From assembly GCF_027111335.1 (NCBI RefSeq), contig NZ_CP114288.1, positions 4,154,001 to 4,218,000 on the forward strand: a stretch of 64,000 nucleotides of DNA, read 5' to 3'. Below the pieces are notes generated by a model, which worked only from the letters and a program-made list of their open reading frames with translations, made no database searches and was not told the origin of the DNA. This stretch comes from Flavobacterium aquiphilum (GTDB lineage Bacteria > Bacteroidota > Bacteroidia > Flavobacteriales > Flavobacteriaceae). This document shows, piece by piece, positions 7,999 through 17,016 of the stretch (the stretch's first letter is position 1; every line of letters starts with the position of its first letter). The translations under genes and the position numbers were made by a program.

Positions 7999-10900
7999 TT
8001 AAAAAGAAAGGTTTACACCAAAGATGATTTGTCTGCTACGTGGGTAAGCAGAATAATCTACCCCCGGAGTCAACGCAGTTTGTCTTCTTGTAGAAACCTC
8101 TGGATCTGGACCTGAGTAATTTGTTATACAAAATACATTAGTCATAGTAGTATAGAATCTCAATTTATTCATACCGAATCTTTTAAAGATAGCCTCTGGG
8201 GTGTTGTACCCCAATGTGAAGGTATTTAATCTTAAGAAAGAACCATCTTCAACAGCCCAATCACTGAATACGTAACGGTCCATTACAGGAGACCACATAG
8301 TTGTGTTTTGGTTCATTGCAGCTAAAGTAGTAGGATCAGTTACCAATGTACCAGAAACAGGATCTAGATTTGTCCATCTCTTACCGTCAGCCATTTCAGA
8401 TGTTAAATTTCTGTATTGTCCACTTGGCGAACTTGCAGTTGTAGTAAACTCAATTTTGTTTGCATTATAAATATCATTTCCATAGCTCCAGTTAAACGCA
8501 GCCATAATATCAAAGTTCTTGAAAGTTCCGTTAATCACCATACCTCCAGTGTTTTTAGGATTTGCATTACCAATAACCGTGATATCATTTGCATTCACAA
8601 CACCGTCACCGTTAACATCTACCAATTTCATTGAACCAGGAACTGGGGTTCCTACAACAGTTGAATTACTAGGAACTCCTGCTTTCAAAGTATAAGCTCC
8701 ATTTGCATAATCAAAATCTGAAACTTCATATCTGCCAGCATTTTTGTATCCCATCATTATACCGATAGGCTGTCCAACATTTACCGCATAATCATTGCCT
8801 ATTGAAGTTGATGCCCAACCACTTGGTTGCCCGAAGTTATCCATTACCCCAAGTGAATTGATTTTGTTTTTGTTGAATCCAATATTGAAACTAAAATTCA
8901 AACTAGCATCTTGTTGTTGAATAGCCGCCCAATTTACAGTAAACTCAACTCCTGTATTTTGCGTTTCACCCATATTTCTGTATTGAACATCATAACCTGT
9001 TCCAGGAACCGGGAAACGTGTTAATAGATCACTAGTAACATTTTTATAAAAATCTACAGTACCACTTAGCCTGTTTTTGAACAAGCTATAGTCAATTCCA
9101 AGGTCATTAGTTGTTGTAGTTTCCCATTTCAAATCTGGGTTAGCCATTGTTTTTGAAGCTGCCCAGAAATTATTAACACCATTAATCCAACTTGTAGCAG
9201 ATGAATTAAAAGTTTGTGCCGTTTGTCCTGTTGGAATATTGTTATTACCAGCTGTTCCGTAACTCAATCTCACTTTAAGAGAATTGATCCATGATACATC
9301 TTTCATGAAGCTTTCCTCAGAAATTTTCCATGCACCTGCAATAGATGGGAAATACCCCCAAACGTTATCACCCAAAAATTTACTGGAACCATCGGCACGG
9401 AACGTAGCTGCCAATAAATAACGGTTTTTAAAATCATAATTAGCACGTGCAAAGAAAGACAACAGTTTATCATCCGGTGCATAATAATTATCAACTGACT
9501 GAGGAATTCCTTGACTAGTCAAATTCTTAGTATCTGCAAAACTGAACAATTTTGGAAAACCTTGTATAGTTGAAGTTACAATATTACTCTTATAGTTAAT
9601 CATCTCCTCTCCTAAAAGAAGTTTCAAACTATGATCTCCTTTAATATAATTTTTGAAGTCGTAATTTAACGTATTGGCATTTCTAAAACGTTTATCTTTT
9701 TCATCACTCATAACCAATGATGGCAAACCTTGCAATGTAGCTGCTGGTACGTTTTTAGCATAATAAGTTGAACGTCCATAGAAACGGAAATCCATGTTGT
9801 CATAAGTGTCTAAACCAAAATCAGATTTAAACTGAAGATTATCGATAATTTTCCATCCAAAACTTCCTACCATATTGAAGTTAGTTTTGTTTTGTGTACG
9901 ATCATTATCGGCTATAGCCAGAAAAGGATTCGTAAGGTAAGTAGAAAGTGCTTCGTCTGTATCATCAGTTGTTAATCCTGGCAATGGGATTGGAGAATAT
10001 CCAACAACGTGTTTCAAACGTGAATCTGCAGATGAAACCTCTTTTTGTTCATTAGCACCCGATCCATTAATTGTCGCATTCGCATAGCGCACAATAAATC
10101 CAAGGTCAACTTTATCACTTACCTTATTTTGCAAATTAAGTGACAAGTTATCTCTTTTGAAATTAGAGCCTTCCATAATGGTTTTCTCATCATAGTGAGT
10201 ATAATTAAAGTTATAACTCATCGCCTCGTTTCCTCCACGAATTCCAACATCATGATTTTGTACCTGACCTAAATTACCATAAACCTGTTTTTGCCAGTTG
10301 TCTCCTTTTACACCTTTATACAAATCATAGTCTTGCCATTTCCCAAAGTATTTCTCATACGAAGGCAAATCCTTTTTTATCAAAGCATACTCATACTGCC
10401 ACTTTACAAAATCCTCTGGCTCAAGAACCTGAATAGGTTTTGCCAATGTCTTATTTCCGTAGAAACCATTATAGGTAACAGCAATTTTATTATTTTTTCC
10501 TTTAATAGTAGTTATGATAATTACACCATTTGCACCTCTTGATCCATAAATAGCAGTTGAAGAAGCATCTTTCAAGATTGACATACTCTCAATTTGAGAA
10601 GATGGCACATCATTGATACTGTTTACAGGAAATCCATCAACAATAACCAAAGGCGAGGCATCTTGTGTTAATGACCCTCCACCACGGATTCTGATTTTAA
10701 TCTCTGCATCAGGAGAACCTTCTGTCGAAGTTACTTGCACACCGGCAACGCGACCTGTCAAAGCTTCCGCAACGCTTGCTGTTGGAACTTTTTTCAAATC
10801 TGCTCCACTAATTGCAGCAACGGATCCAGTCAAATCAGACTTTTTAGATGTTCCGTAACCAACTACAACAATTTCATTAAGTTTGTTAGTAGAACTTTGA

Positions 10901-11217
10901 AGCGAAACTTCTACAGTTTTTTTCCCTCCGACACTAACATTTTTGGCTTCGAACCCAACATAGCTAAATGACAAAACAGAATTATCATTTGTTACTTTTA
11001 TCGAAAATTTTCCATCAAAATCAGTACTCGCAGAATTTTTAGTTCCTTTCTCGAGAATATTCACACCTGGTAAAGGTAATCCTGTTTCATCTTTGACGAT
11101 ACCACTAACAGTCTTACCGTTTTGGGCACTTATCAGATTACTCGTCAATAAGCCCATCAAAAGCATAATGACAAAACTGATTTTCTTGCCATTTTTTAAT
11201 ACACATTTAATACTCAT
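7999..11217 (-). CDS. SusC-type TonB-dependent outer-membrane transporter
   Basis: This 1072-residue protein is the outer-membrane channel that imports oligosaccharides using TonB energy. It has a signal peptide (residues about 1-31, ending near LISAQ), then a carboxypeptidase-regulatory-like domain (KTVSGIVKDETGLPLPGVNI, about 35-110). A SusC-type plug follows (VVVGYGTSKKSDLTGSVAAI, then GVIIITTIKG) and a long beta-barrel that ends in an aromatic residue (IIFGVNLSF). It is first in the susC-susD-lipoprotein operon. Its promoter is predicted about 300 bp upstream, where a TACGTTTG -7 box (11533 to 11526) abuts a LacI-type operator, so induction by a pectin-derived sugar is expected. The long 5' leader is notable and could hold post-transcriptional control. 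Confidence 0.96.
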   Translation of the reverse strand: MSIKCVLKNGKKISFVIMLLMGLLTSNLISAQNGKTVSGIVKDETGLPLPGVNILEKGTKNSASTDFDGKFSIKVTNDNSVLSFSYVGFEAKNVSVGGKKTVEVSLQSSTNKLNEIVVVGYGTSKKSDLTGSVAAISGADLKKVPTASVAEALTGRVAGVQVTSTEGSPDAEIKIRIRGGGSLTQDASPLVIVDGFPVNSINDVPSSQIESMSILKDASSTAIYGSRGANGVIIITTIKGKNNKIAVTYNGFYGNKTLAKPIQVLEPEDFVKWQYEYALIKKDLPSYEKYFGKWQDYDLYKGVKGDNWQKQVYGNLGQVQNHDVGIRGGNEAMSYNFNYTHYDEKTIMEGSNFKRDNLSLNLQNKVSDKVDLGFIVRYANATINGSGANEQKEVSSADSRLKHVVGYSPIPLPGLTTDDTDEALSTYLTNPFLAIADNDRTQNKTNFNMVGSFGWKIIDNLQFKSDFGLDTYDNMDFRFYGRSTYYAKNVPAATLQGLPSLVMSDEKDKRFRNANTLNYDFKNYIKGDHSLKLLLGEEMINYKSNIVTSTIQGFPKLFSFADTKNLTSQGIPQSVDNYYAPDDKLLSFFARANYDFKNRYLLAATFRADGSSKFLGDNVWGYFPSIAGAWKISEESFMKDVSWINSLKVRLSYGTAGNNNIPTGQTAQTFNSSATSWINGVNNFWAASKTMANPDLKWETTTTNDLGIDYSLFKNRLSGTVDFYKNVTSDLLTRFPVPGTGYDVQYRNMGETQNTGVEFTVNWAAIQQQDASLNFSFNIGFNKNKINSLGVMDNFGQPSGWASTSIGNDYAVNVGQPIGIMMGYKNAGRYEVSDFDYANGAYTLKAGVPSNSTVVGTPVPGSMKLVDVNGDGVVNANDITVIGNANPKNTGGMVINGTFKNFDIMAAFNWSYGNDIYNANKIEFTTTASSPSGQYRNLTSEMADGKRWTNLDPVSGTLVTDPTTLAAMNQNTTMWSPVMDRYVFSDWAVEDGSFLRLNTFTLGYNTPEAIFKRFGMNKLRFYTTMTNVFCITNYSGPDPEVSTRRQTALTPGVDYSAYPRSRQIIFGVNLSF

Positions 11218-11511
11218 AGTATAACATTTTTGGTTAATTTGGTTTGGTTTTTATTTATTCTAATTTTTTTAGGGTTACATTTTTTTCATTTTAAATAAAA
11301 AATAGTGGGGATTAAATTATTATTGATTTACACTTAATACTCTATACAATATTCCTTTTTAGATTCTCTGAAACTTAAATCTTACAGTCTTCTTAGTAAA
11401 CTTTTACTTTAGAAATGCTCACTTCAGCAAAAAATATTCTATCTCAATCTTATCAACTTTCTCACAAATCTCACATACAAAACACATTTGCTGTTAAGAA
11501 TATCATAAAAT

Positions 11512-11525
11512 TGTAATCGATTACA
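11512..11525. promoter_or_regulatory. LacI-type operator O1 at the susC promoter
   Basis: This is a perfect 14-bp palindrome, TGTAATCGATTACA, with the central CG step expected for LacI/GalR operators. It lies immediately downstream of the susC -7 box on the minus strand, over the expected transcription start. The 20-bp minus-strand context GTTTGTGTAATCGATTACAA is identical to the site before the enzyme operon (13154-13173 and flank). Confidence 0.85.
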
Positions 11526-11533
11526 CAAACGTA
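11526..11533 (-). promoter_or_regulatory. Predicted -7 box of the susC operon
   Basis: Read on the minus strand this is TACGTTTG, an exact match to the Bacteroidota TAnnTTTG consensus. No clear TTG -33 element is seen 17-23 bp upstream, so activation or a weak basal promoter is possible. It directly abuts operator O1. Confidence 0.7.
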
Positions 11534-11762
11534 GAAATTAATTTTGATTAAAAAAAATAAAAACTGCCAAAAAAATAAAATACGATAAAAAAAATACAGA
11601 TTATTTACACATACCGCATAAATGATGAATATTTTTTCTGATAATTTTAAAACAAAAATCAAAAAAATATCAAATCCACCCTTTATTAATCAAAAAAACA
11701 CATCAAGCACACAATAAAATCTTAACATTTATTAACATTTAAGCTCAAAATACATAAATAAG

Positions 11763-11776
11763 GCAATCGATAACAT
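11763..11776. promoter_or_regulatory. Possible auxiliary LacI-type operator O4
   Basis: The sequence GCAATCGATAACA (minus strand TGTTATCGATTGC) shares 13 bases exactly with the operator-like site in front of lacI at 12974. It has no TTTG-type box beside it on either strand. Its centre is about 251 bp from O1, so a looping or roadblock role is plausible. Confidence 0.5.
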
Positions 11777-11827
11777 TAGTTAATTCACACTTAAAACACA
11801 TATTCCTTTTTGATATTTTTGCATAAA

Positions 11828-11857
11828 AAAACTGCCGGAAACGATTCCGGCAGTTTT
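11828..11857 (-). terminator. Terminator of the lacI-type regulator gene
   Basis: Perfect 13-bp arms, AAAACTGCCGGAA and TTCCGGCAGTTTT, surround a 4-nt loop. On the minus strand they run into a T tract. It begins 24 bp after the regulator stop codon. Confidence 0.9.
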
Positions 11858-11880
11858 AAACATGAGTTCTAAATAAATTA

Positions 11881-12906
11881 TTACTTGATTCTCGTAGAAG
11901 ATTTACGAATATGCAATTCAGGTGTAAGCACCACTTTCTTCTCAATTTTCACATTATCAGTATTATTTATTTGTTCAAGAAAAACTTTTGCAGCCATCTT
12001 ACCCATCTCTAACGGAGATTGATCAACCGAAGATATAGACAACTCCATAAACTGGGTAAATGGCTCATTACCAAACCCAAAAACACAGAATTCTTCAGGA
12101 ACTTTAATCCCTCTTTCCTTTAATTCCTGAATGGCTCCTAAAGCTGCAAAATCACTCGAAGAAAAAATCCCATCGGGAGGAGTCTCCAAGCTCAACAATC
12201 TATCAACAGCTTGTCTTCCTGCATCTACACTACTTCTAGCTCTAAAAACATAATCGTTATTTAGCTCCAAGCCATTATCCAATAACGCCTTTTCATAACC
12301 ATTTTTTCTGTTTGCATATATTTCTAACGACTGATCCCCAGTTAAATGCGCAATTCGTTTACACCCTTGTTCAATCAAATTCTTTGTTGCCAAATATCCG
12401 CCTTCAAAGTCATTGATAGTCACTGAGCTCACACCGTCCATATTTTTCTTTCTATCAAAAAATACCAAAGGAACATTTTTGCGCACCACATTCTTTATAA
12501 TATATTCATTCTCTTTCGACAAATTAGTGATTGACATCAAAATCCCATCTACTTGCGCATTCAACAAAGTAGTAATGTTCTCGACCTGCCTATTTTCATC
12601 CTCATGAGTTTGACAAATAATAATATGGTATCCCTCAGGATGCAATTCCTCCTCAATCCCCCGAATTGCCGAGGCAAAAAAATTACTGTCAATACGTGGA
12701 ACTATAACTCCAACATTATTACTTTTTCCGCTTCTAAGAGATTGAGCAAGTCTATTTTGCTTATAATTCATTTTGGCAGCTGTCTCCAGTACTAGCTTAC
12801 GGGTAACTTCGCTAATTTTAGGGTTGTTATTCAAGGCTCTCGATACAGTAGCTGCAGTGATATCCAGCTTTTTGGCTATATCGTAGATGGTGGTTTTTTG
12901 ATCCAT
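11881..12906 (-). CDS. LacI/GalR-family transcriptional regulator of the pectin locus
   Basis: This 341-residue DNA-binding repressor or activator has the standard LacI layout. A helix-turn-helix lies at about residues 5-25 (TIYDIAKKLDITAATVSRAL). The hinge helix follows at about 50-60 (RLAQSLRSGKS), and then a periplasmic-binding-protein-like effector domain begins with NNVGVIVPRIDSNFF. It sits between the susC operon and the divergently transcribed enzyme operon. Matching palindromes with a central CG, the step where LacI hinge helices bind, occur at both promoters and in front of its own gene, so it probably controls the locus and itself. The effector is unknown; a galacturonate-pathway intermediate or unsaturated uronate is a reasonable guess. 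LacI control contrasts with the hybrid two-component regulators common in Bacteroides pectin loci. Confidence 0.93.
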   Translation of the reverse strand: MDQKTTIYDIAKKLDITAATVSRALNNNPKISEVTRKLVLETAAKMNYKQNRLAQSLRSGKSNNVGVIVPRIDSNFFASAIRGIEEELHPEGYHIIICQTHEDENRQVENITTLLNAQVDGILMSITNLSKENEYIIKNVVRKNVPLVFFDRKKNMDGVSSVTINDFEGGYLATKNLIEQGCKRIAHLTGDQSLEIYANRKNGYEKALLDNGLELNNDYVFRARSSVDAGRQAVDRLLSLETPPDGIFSSSDFAALGAIQELKERGIKVPEEFCVFGFGNEPFTQFMELSISSVDQSPLEMGKMAAKVFLEQINNTDNVKIEKKVVLTPELHIRKSSTRIK

Positions 12907-12973
12907 TATATGGAATTTATGATAAAATAATTTGAGCGTAAAATTAAATAAAAAAAATAAAAAAAAAATTATA

Positions 12974-12987
12974 TGTTATCGATTGCA
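12974..12987. promoter_or_regulatory. LacI-type operator O3 in front of the lacI gene
   Basis: TGTTATCGATTGCA differs from the perfect operator at two of 14 positions and keeps the central ATCGAT. It lies one base downstream of the probable lacI -7 box, the same arrangement as at O1 and O2. This suggests weaker autoregulation. Confidence 0.65.
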
Positions 12988-12988
12988 T

Positions 12989-12996
12989 CAAAAACA
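12989..12996 (-). promoter_or_regulatory. Possible -7 box of the lacI gene
   Basis: On the minus strand this reads TGTTTTTG, one mismatch from TAnnTTTG. It sits directly upstream of operator O3 and would give a 5' leader of about 75 nt. It is supported mostly by its parallel with the two perfect boxes. Confidence 0.45.
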
Positions 12997-13151
12997 TTTA
13001 CCGTCATGAAACGCTTAAAAAGAACATTTTACTCAACGATAAATATTCATCGAAAATAGCATTTTATTTTAAATATCTAAAAAATAACAGCATTTTATTT
13101 TATTTCTGTCTTTTTTAAAGCTCTTTCATTTTTTTATATTAAAATTATATG

Positions 13152-13159
13152 TAGGTTTG
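13152..13159 (+). promoter_or_regulatory. Predicted -7 box of the pectinase operon
   Basis: TAGGTTTG matches TAnnTTTG exactly, abuts operator O2, and lies 48 bp before the chosen ATG. No obvious TTG -33 element is present at 17-23 bp. Confidence 0.72.
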
Positions 13160-13173
13160 TGTAATCGATTACA
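13160..13173. promoter_or_regulatory. LacI-type operator O2 at the pectinase operon promoter
   Basis: This is a second perfect TGTAATCGATTACA palindrome. It begins at the base after the -7 box, so it would cover the transcription start. It is identical to O1, and the shared -7 half GTTTG is in the same relative orientation to transcription. Confidence 0.86.
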
Positions 13174-13206
13174 AGAGTGTGCGTTAATTTTAGTAAGAAA
13201 AAAAAT

Positions 13207-14655
13207 ATGAAAAGACAAATCAACCTTCAGATAACCTTAAAAAACAAGAAAAAAATTATTTTTACGTTTATTGGTATACTTTTTATAACATCGTTCCTTT
13301 TTTCTCAAACCAATCAGCAAACAAAAAAGGCATGGGACAACATGCAAACAATTCTCAATGAAACAAAAGTCCCAACTTTTCAAAACAAAACGTTTAATAT
13401 TCTAAACTTTGGTGCAAAAGCGGACGGACAGACAGACAATACTGACGCCATAAAAAAAGCTATTCACGAATGTTCAATAAGCGGTGGTGGTACTATATTG
13501 ATCCCGAAAGGAAAATACAACTCACGAGCAATTCACCTTGAAGACAATGTAAACCTTCATTTAGAAGAAGGTTCCGAAATACTTTTCAGCACCAACCCAA
13601 AAGATTACTACCCTTTGGTTCACACTTCATTCGAAGGCACTGAATACATGAATTATTCTCCCTTAGTATATGCTTACAAGAAGAAAAACGTCGCTGTAAC
13701 AGGCAAAGGAACTTTAAACGGACAAGCAAACAACGAAAACTGGTGGTCCTGGTGTGGCAGTGAACATTATGGTTGGAAAAAAGGAATGCCTTCACAATCT
13801 GATCCACTCAACCGACAGGCTTTGGTTGATATGGCTGAAAACAATATTCCTGTTGAAAAAAGAATTTTCGGCGACGGACATTACCTGAGACCCAATTTTA
13901 TCGAATTTTTTGAATGTAACAATGTTCTTGTAAAAGACATAACTATAGTCAATACTCCATTTTGGGTTATTCATCCAATGAAAACAACAAATATGATTGT
14001 TGACGGAGTAAAAATTAATAGCCACGGTCCAAATAATGATGGCTGTGACCCAGAATATTCTAAAAATATTATTATTAAAAACTGTACTTTCAATACCGGC
14101 GATGACTGCATCGCCATAAAATCAGGTCGTGATGCTGATGGCCGAAGAGTTGCTATGAAAAGCGAAAATATCATAGTTCAAAATTGCACAATGTTCGACG
14201 GACACGGAGGAGTAACCATTGGAAGCGAAATTTCGGGTGGAGTTAGCAATGTGTACGTTGAAAACTGCATAATGAACAGTCCAAACCTTGATATCGCCAT
14301 CCGATTGAAAACCAATTCAAAAAGAGGTGCATTAATTGAAAATTTCTATGTGAGAAACATTGAAATTGGCCAAGTTAAAGAAGCCGTACTAAAAGCTGAT
14401 ATGTTTTACAATGTACATGGTAACCAAAACGGCGATTTTATTCCACGAATTGAGAATATTTATTTGGAAAACGTAAAAGTGAAAAACGGAGGAAAATATG
14501 CCATTTCGGCCAAAGGATACAAAGAATCACCCGTCAAAAATATAACTTTCAAAAATGTTGTTATCGAAAAAGTAGAACTTCCTTATTTAATTGAAAACGT
14601 TGAAAATCTAAACCTAATTGATACCTATATCAATGGAACCTTGGTGAAAAAATAA
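13207..14655 (+). CDS. GH28 polygalacturonase, first copy
   Basis: This secreted glycoside hydrolase should cleave alpha-1,4-galacturonan. It is a right-handed beta-helix enzyme of 482 residues from the ATG at 13207. A GTG at 13177 would add ten residues but falls just after the predicted transcription start, so the ATG before the signal peptide (IIFTFIGILFITSFLFSQ) is preferred. The GH28 motifs are intact: NNDGCDP (NxD region), GDDCIAIKSG (paired catalytic Asp), GHGGVTIGSE (His) and IRLKTN (Arg/Lys). The early motif FNILNFGAKADGQTDNTDAI is typical of the family. It is first in the enzyme operon, directly behind the LacI-type operator. Exo or endo action cannot be decided from the sequence. 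Confidence 0.93.
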   Translation: MKRQINLQITLKNKKKIIFTFIGILFITSFLFSQTNQQTKKAWDNMQTILNETKVPTFQNKTFNILNFGAKADGQTDNTDAIKKAIHECSISGGGTILIPKGKYNSRAIHLEDNVNLHLEEGSEILFSTNPKDYYPLVHTSFEGTEYMNYSPLVYAYKKKNVAVTGKGTLNGQANNENWWSWCGSEHYGWKKGMPSQSDPLNRQALVDMAENNIPVEKRIFGDGHYLRPNFIEFFECNNVLVKDITIVNTPFWVIHPMKTTNMIVDGVKINSHGPNNDGCDPEYSKNIIIKNCTFNTGDDCIAIKSGRDADGRRVAMKSENIIVQNCTMFDGHGGVTIGSEISGGVSNVYVENCIMNSPNLDIAIRLKTNSKRGALIENFYVRNIEIGQVKEAVLKADMFYNVHGNQNGDFIPRIENIYLENVKVKNGGKYAISAKGYKESPVKNITFKNVVIEKVELPYLIENVENLNLIDTYINGTLVKK

Positions 14656-14776
14656 TTTTCAAAACACACTATACCAATGACTTAACTAAAAAACACTATT
14701 TTTAAGGTAATAAACTGGGTATTAACAAGTCCATCAAATCTCTTTAAAAACAATCGAATAAAACCTCAATAATAAA

Positions 14777-15712
14777 ATGAGAAAAATAGCACTACTATTA
14801 ATTTTGATTTCGACAGCTATTCAAGCTCAGACTTCGTTTGTTATTGACACAACTTACACCCCAAAAAGTGTTTACAATAAGGAAAAGAAAACGTACCCGT
14901 TCATTAGCATTGTACAGCCCAGGCAGTATTCTAACATTAAAGAGAAAAAAGAGATACTATATTCAGAAATAAGTGGTCGAAAATTACGTTTAGACGCTTA
15001 TTTTTGTAGTAACAACACTCAAAATCCTGCAATCGTGATACTACACGGCGGAGGGTGGAAATCAGGAAACAAGTCGCAAATGGAAATCTTTGCTCAAGAG
15101 GTGGCTTCAAAAGGTTTTTCATGCTTCACGATAGAATACCGATTGTCACAGGAAGCAAAATATCCTACAGCCATTTTTGATGTAAAAAAAGCAATTCGTT
15201 ACATTAAAATCAATGCTGCCCAATTTAATGTTAATCCATCCAAAATAGCTGTTTTAGGCTGTTCATCGGGAGGACAAATGGCAGCTCTAATAGGCACAAC
15301 AAACAACAACAGCCATTTTGAAGAAAAAGAAAAAAACAACAAAACATCATCTGCTGTCCAAGCAATTATAGATATTGATGGCATACTAGCCTTTAAGCAC
15401 CCCGAATCCAAAGAAGGTGAAATAGCGGGTTTATGGTTAGGTGGTAGTTATGAAGAGAAACCAGAAATTTGGAAAGAAGCATCAGCCTTAACCCACACCG
15501 ACAAACACACACCTCCTACCCTATTCATAAATAGCAGCAAGGAGCGATTTCATGCGGGAAGGGATGATATGATTGCTATTTTAAACAAATATAAAATATA
15601 TAATGAAGTCAAAACAATTGAAAATTCACCTCATTCTTTCTGGTTCCTAAATCCTTGGTTTGATGAAACAGTAACTTACACCACTCAATTTTTAAATAAA
15701 GTTTTCAAATAA
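14777..15712 (+). CDS. Secreted alpha/beta-hydrolase esterase (probable pectin/hemicellulose deacetylase)
   Basis: This 311-residue protein has a signal peptide (MRKIALLLILISTAIQAQ). It carries the hallmarks of the BD-FAE/acetylxylan-esterase-like alpha/beta-hydrolase group: oxyanion-hole motif HGGGW (residues about 90-94), nucleophile elbow GCSSGG (Ser about 163), a likely acid near the RDD segment, and the catalytic His in NSPHSFWF near the C-terminus. In this operon it most likely removes acetyl or other ester groups from pectin side chains so that GH28, GH105 and PL10 can act. The substrate is inferred from neighbours only. It follows the first GH28 after 121 bp, the largest gap in the operon, with no terminator seen there. 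Confidence 0.85.
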   Translation: MRKIALLLILISTAIQAQTSFVIDTTYTPKSVYNKEKKTYPFISIVQPRQYSNIKEKKEILYSEISGRKLRLDAYFCSNNTQNPAIVILHGGGWKSGNKSQMEIFAQEVASKGFSCFTIEYRLSQEAKYPTAIFDVKKAIRYIKINAAQFNVNPSKIAVLGCSSGGQMAALIGTTNNNSHFEEKEKNNKTSSAVQAIIDIDGILAFKHPESKEGEIAGLWLGGSYEEKPEIWKEASALTHTDKHTPPTLFINSSKERFHAGRDDMIAILNKYKIYNEVKTIENSPHSFWFLNPWFDETVTYTTQFLNKVFK

Positions 15713-15773
15713 TGATTTGCCAAATATAGTTAGATATAAATTAGAGTTACTCAACAAAAAAACTATAAATCAA

Positions 15774-16988
15774 ATGAAACATAATTTTCAAAACCTATTT
15801 ATCTGTTTAGGGTTGTTGATTTTCGTCAACCTAAGAGTTTCGGGGCAAAATCCAGTTGAGACAAAGAATTCTATCGTGATTCCGTCCTCTTTAAAATGGT
15901 CTGAAAGAATGGCTCTTTCCATAATGAAAAGACATCCTGAAGCTTGGCAAATCGATAATCATCCGGAACCAAAATGGGATTATAAAATTGGAATGATTTT
16001 AACCGGTTATGAAAAGTTATACAACAAAACCAAAGATCCTAAATATTTCGATTATATAAAAGGTTATGCCGACAAATTCATTGATGAGGCAGGTACAATC
16101 AAAAATTTTGACCCCTCAAACCACAGCCTCGACAATATAAATGCAGGAAAAATTCTTTTCGGGCTATATAATAAAACAAAAGAGGAAAAGTATCTTACTG
16201 CATTAAAAACTTTAAGAAAAAACTTTGACGATTATCCAAGAACGCAATCGGGAGGCTTTTGGCACAAAAAAATCTATCCAAACCAAATGTGGCTTGACGG
16301 TTTATACATGGGTGAACCTTTTTACGCCCGTTATACTTCCGAATTTGAAAAAGGTGAAAAATTAAACGATGTAGCCCATCAATTTGAATTATTGCATGAC
16401 CATGCATTTGACAAAAAAACCGGTTTATATTTTCACGCCTGGGATGAAAGTAAACAAATGCCATGGGCTAACAAAGAAACCGGGACTGCACCTCATGTTT
16501 GGTTAAGAGCTCTTGGATGGTACGCAATGGCATTGGTTGATGCATTGGATTATTTCCCAAAAAACCATCCAAAACAAAAAGAATTGGTACAATATTTAAA
16601 CGAACTGGCAACTGTTGTTAGCAAATACCAAGATCCATCCGGCTTATGGTATCAAGTTCCCGATTTACCAAACAAAAAAGGAAATTATTGGGAAGCTTCG
16701 GGTTCTTCTATGTTAGTTTACGCTTTCGCAAAAGGGGTGCACAAAGGTTATTTACCTGTCAAATTTCAGAAGGTTGCCAATAAAGGTTTCAATGGTTTGA
16801 CAGGCAAACTTATAAAAGTGGACAAATACGGCGAAATCCATATTACTCAAGTATGCGCAAGCGCCGGATTGGGCGGAAATCCATATCGAGACGGCTCCTT
16901 TGAATATTATATCAATGAAAAAATCACAACCGACAATTCACATGGACTAGGAGCTTTTCTTTTAGCTGCAATAGAATTAAACAAGTAG
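15774..16988 (+). CDS. GH105 unsaturated rhamnogalacturonyl/glucuronyl hydrolase, copy 1
   Basis: GH105 enzymes remove the delta-4,5-unsaturated uronic acid left at the non-reducing end by pectin lyases. The start is set at ATG 15774, directly before the signal peptide (LFICLGLLIFVNLRVSGQ), giving 404 residues; an upstream ATG at 15717 would add 19 unlikely residues. The (alpha/alpha)6-barrel signature GGFWHKKIYPNQMWLDGLYM is present, including the Asp of WLDGLYMG, the expected catalytic acid. ALGWYAMALVDALDYFP and YWEASGSSMLVYAFAKG are further conserved blocks. It is followed 28 bp later by a close paralogue, which indicates tandem duplication. It fits with the PL10 enzyme of this operon, which makes unsaturated products. 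Confidence 0.92.
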   Translation: MKHNFQNLFICLGLLIFVNLRVSGQNPVETKNSIVIPSSLKWSERMALSIMKRHPEAWQIDNHPEPKWDYKIGMILTGYEKLYNKTKDPKYFDYIKGYADKFIDEAGTIKNFDPSNHSLDNINAGKILFGLYNKTKEEKYLTALKTLRKNFDDYPRTQSGGFWHKKIYPNQMWLDGLYMGEPFYARYTSEFEKGEKLNDVAHQFELLHDHAFDKKTGLYFHAWDESKQMPWANKETGTAPHVWLRALGWYAMALVDALDYFPKNHPKQKELVQYLNELATVVSKYQDPSGLWYQVPDLPNKKGNYWEASGSSMLVYAFAKGVHKGYLPVKFQKVANKGFNGLTGKLIKVDKYGEIHITQVCASAGLGGNPYRDGSFEYYINEKITTDNSHGLGAFLLAAIELNK

Positions 16989-17016
16989 AAAATTATAAAA
17001 CATAAAACACAACATC

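Larger units (their letters stand above)
11218..11880. other. Regulatory intergenic region between susC and the lacI gene
   Basis: This 663-bp gap holds the susC promoter and operator (11512-11533), a second operator-like palindrome (11763-11776) and the lacI terminator (11828-11857). The stretch 11218-11511 would be an unusually long, AT-rich susC 5' leader of about 290 nt. I found no other TAnnTTTG box on the susC strand within it and no convincing small ORF. Confidence 0.7.
12907..13206. other. Regulatory intergenic region between lacI and the enzyme operon
   Basis: This 300-bp AT-rich gap contains the lacI promoter with operator O3 (12974-12996) and the enzyme-operon promoter with operator O2 (13152-13173). 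I saw nothing else in it apart from A/T tracts. Confidence 0.7.
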
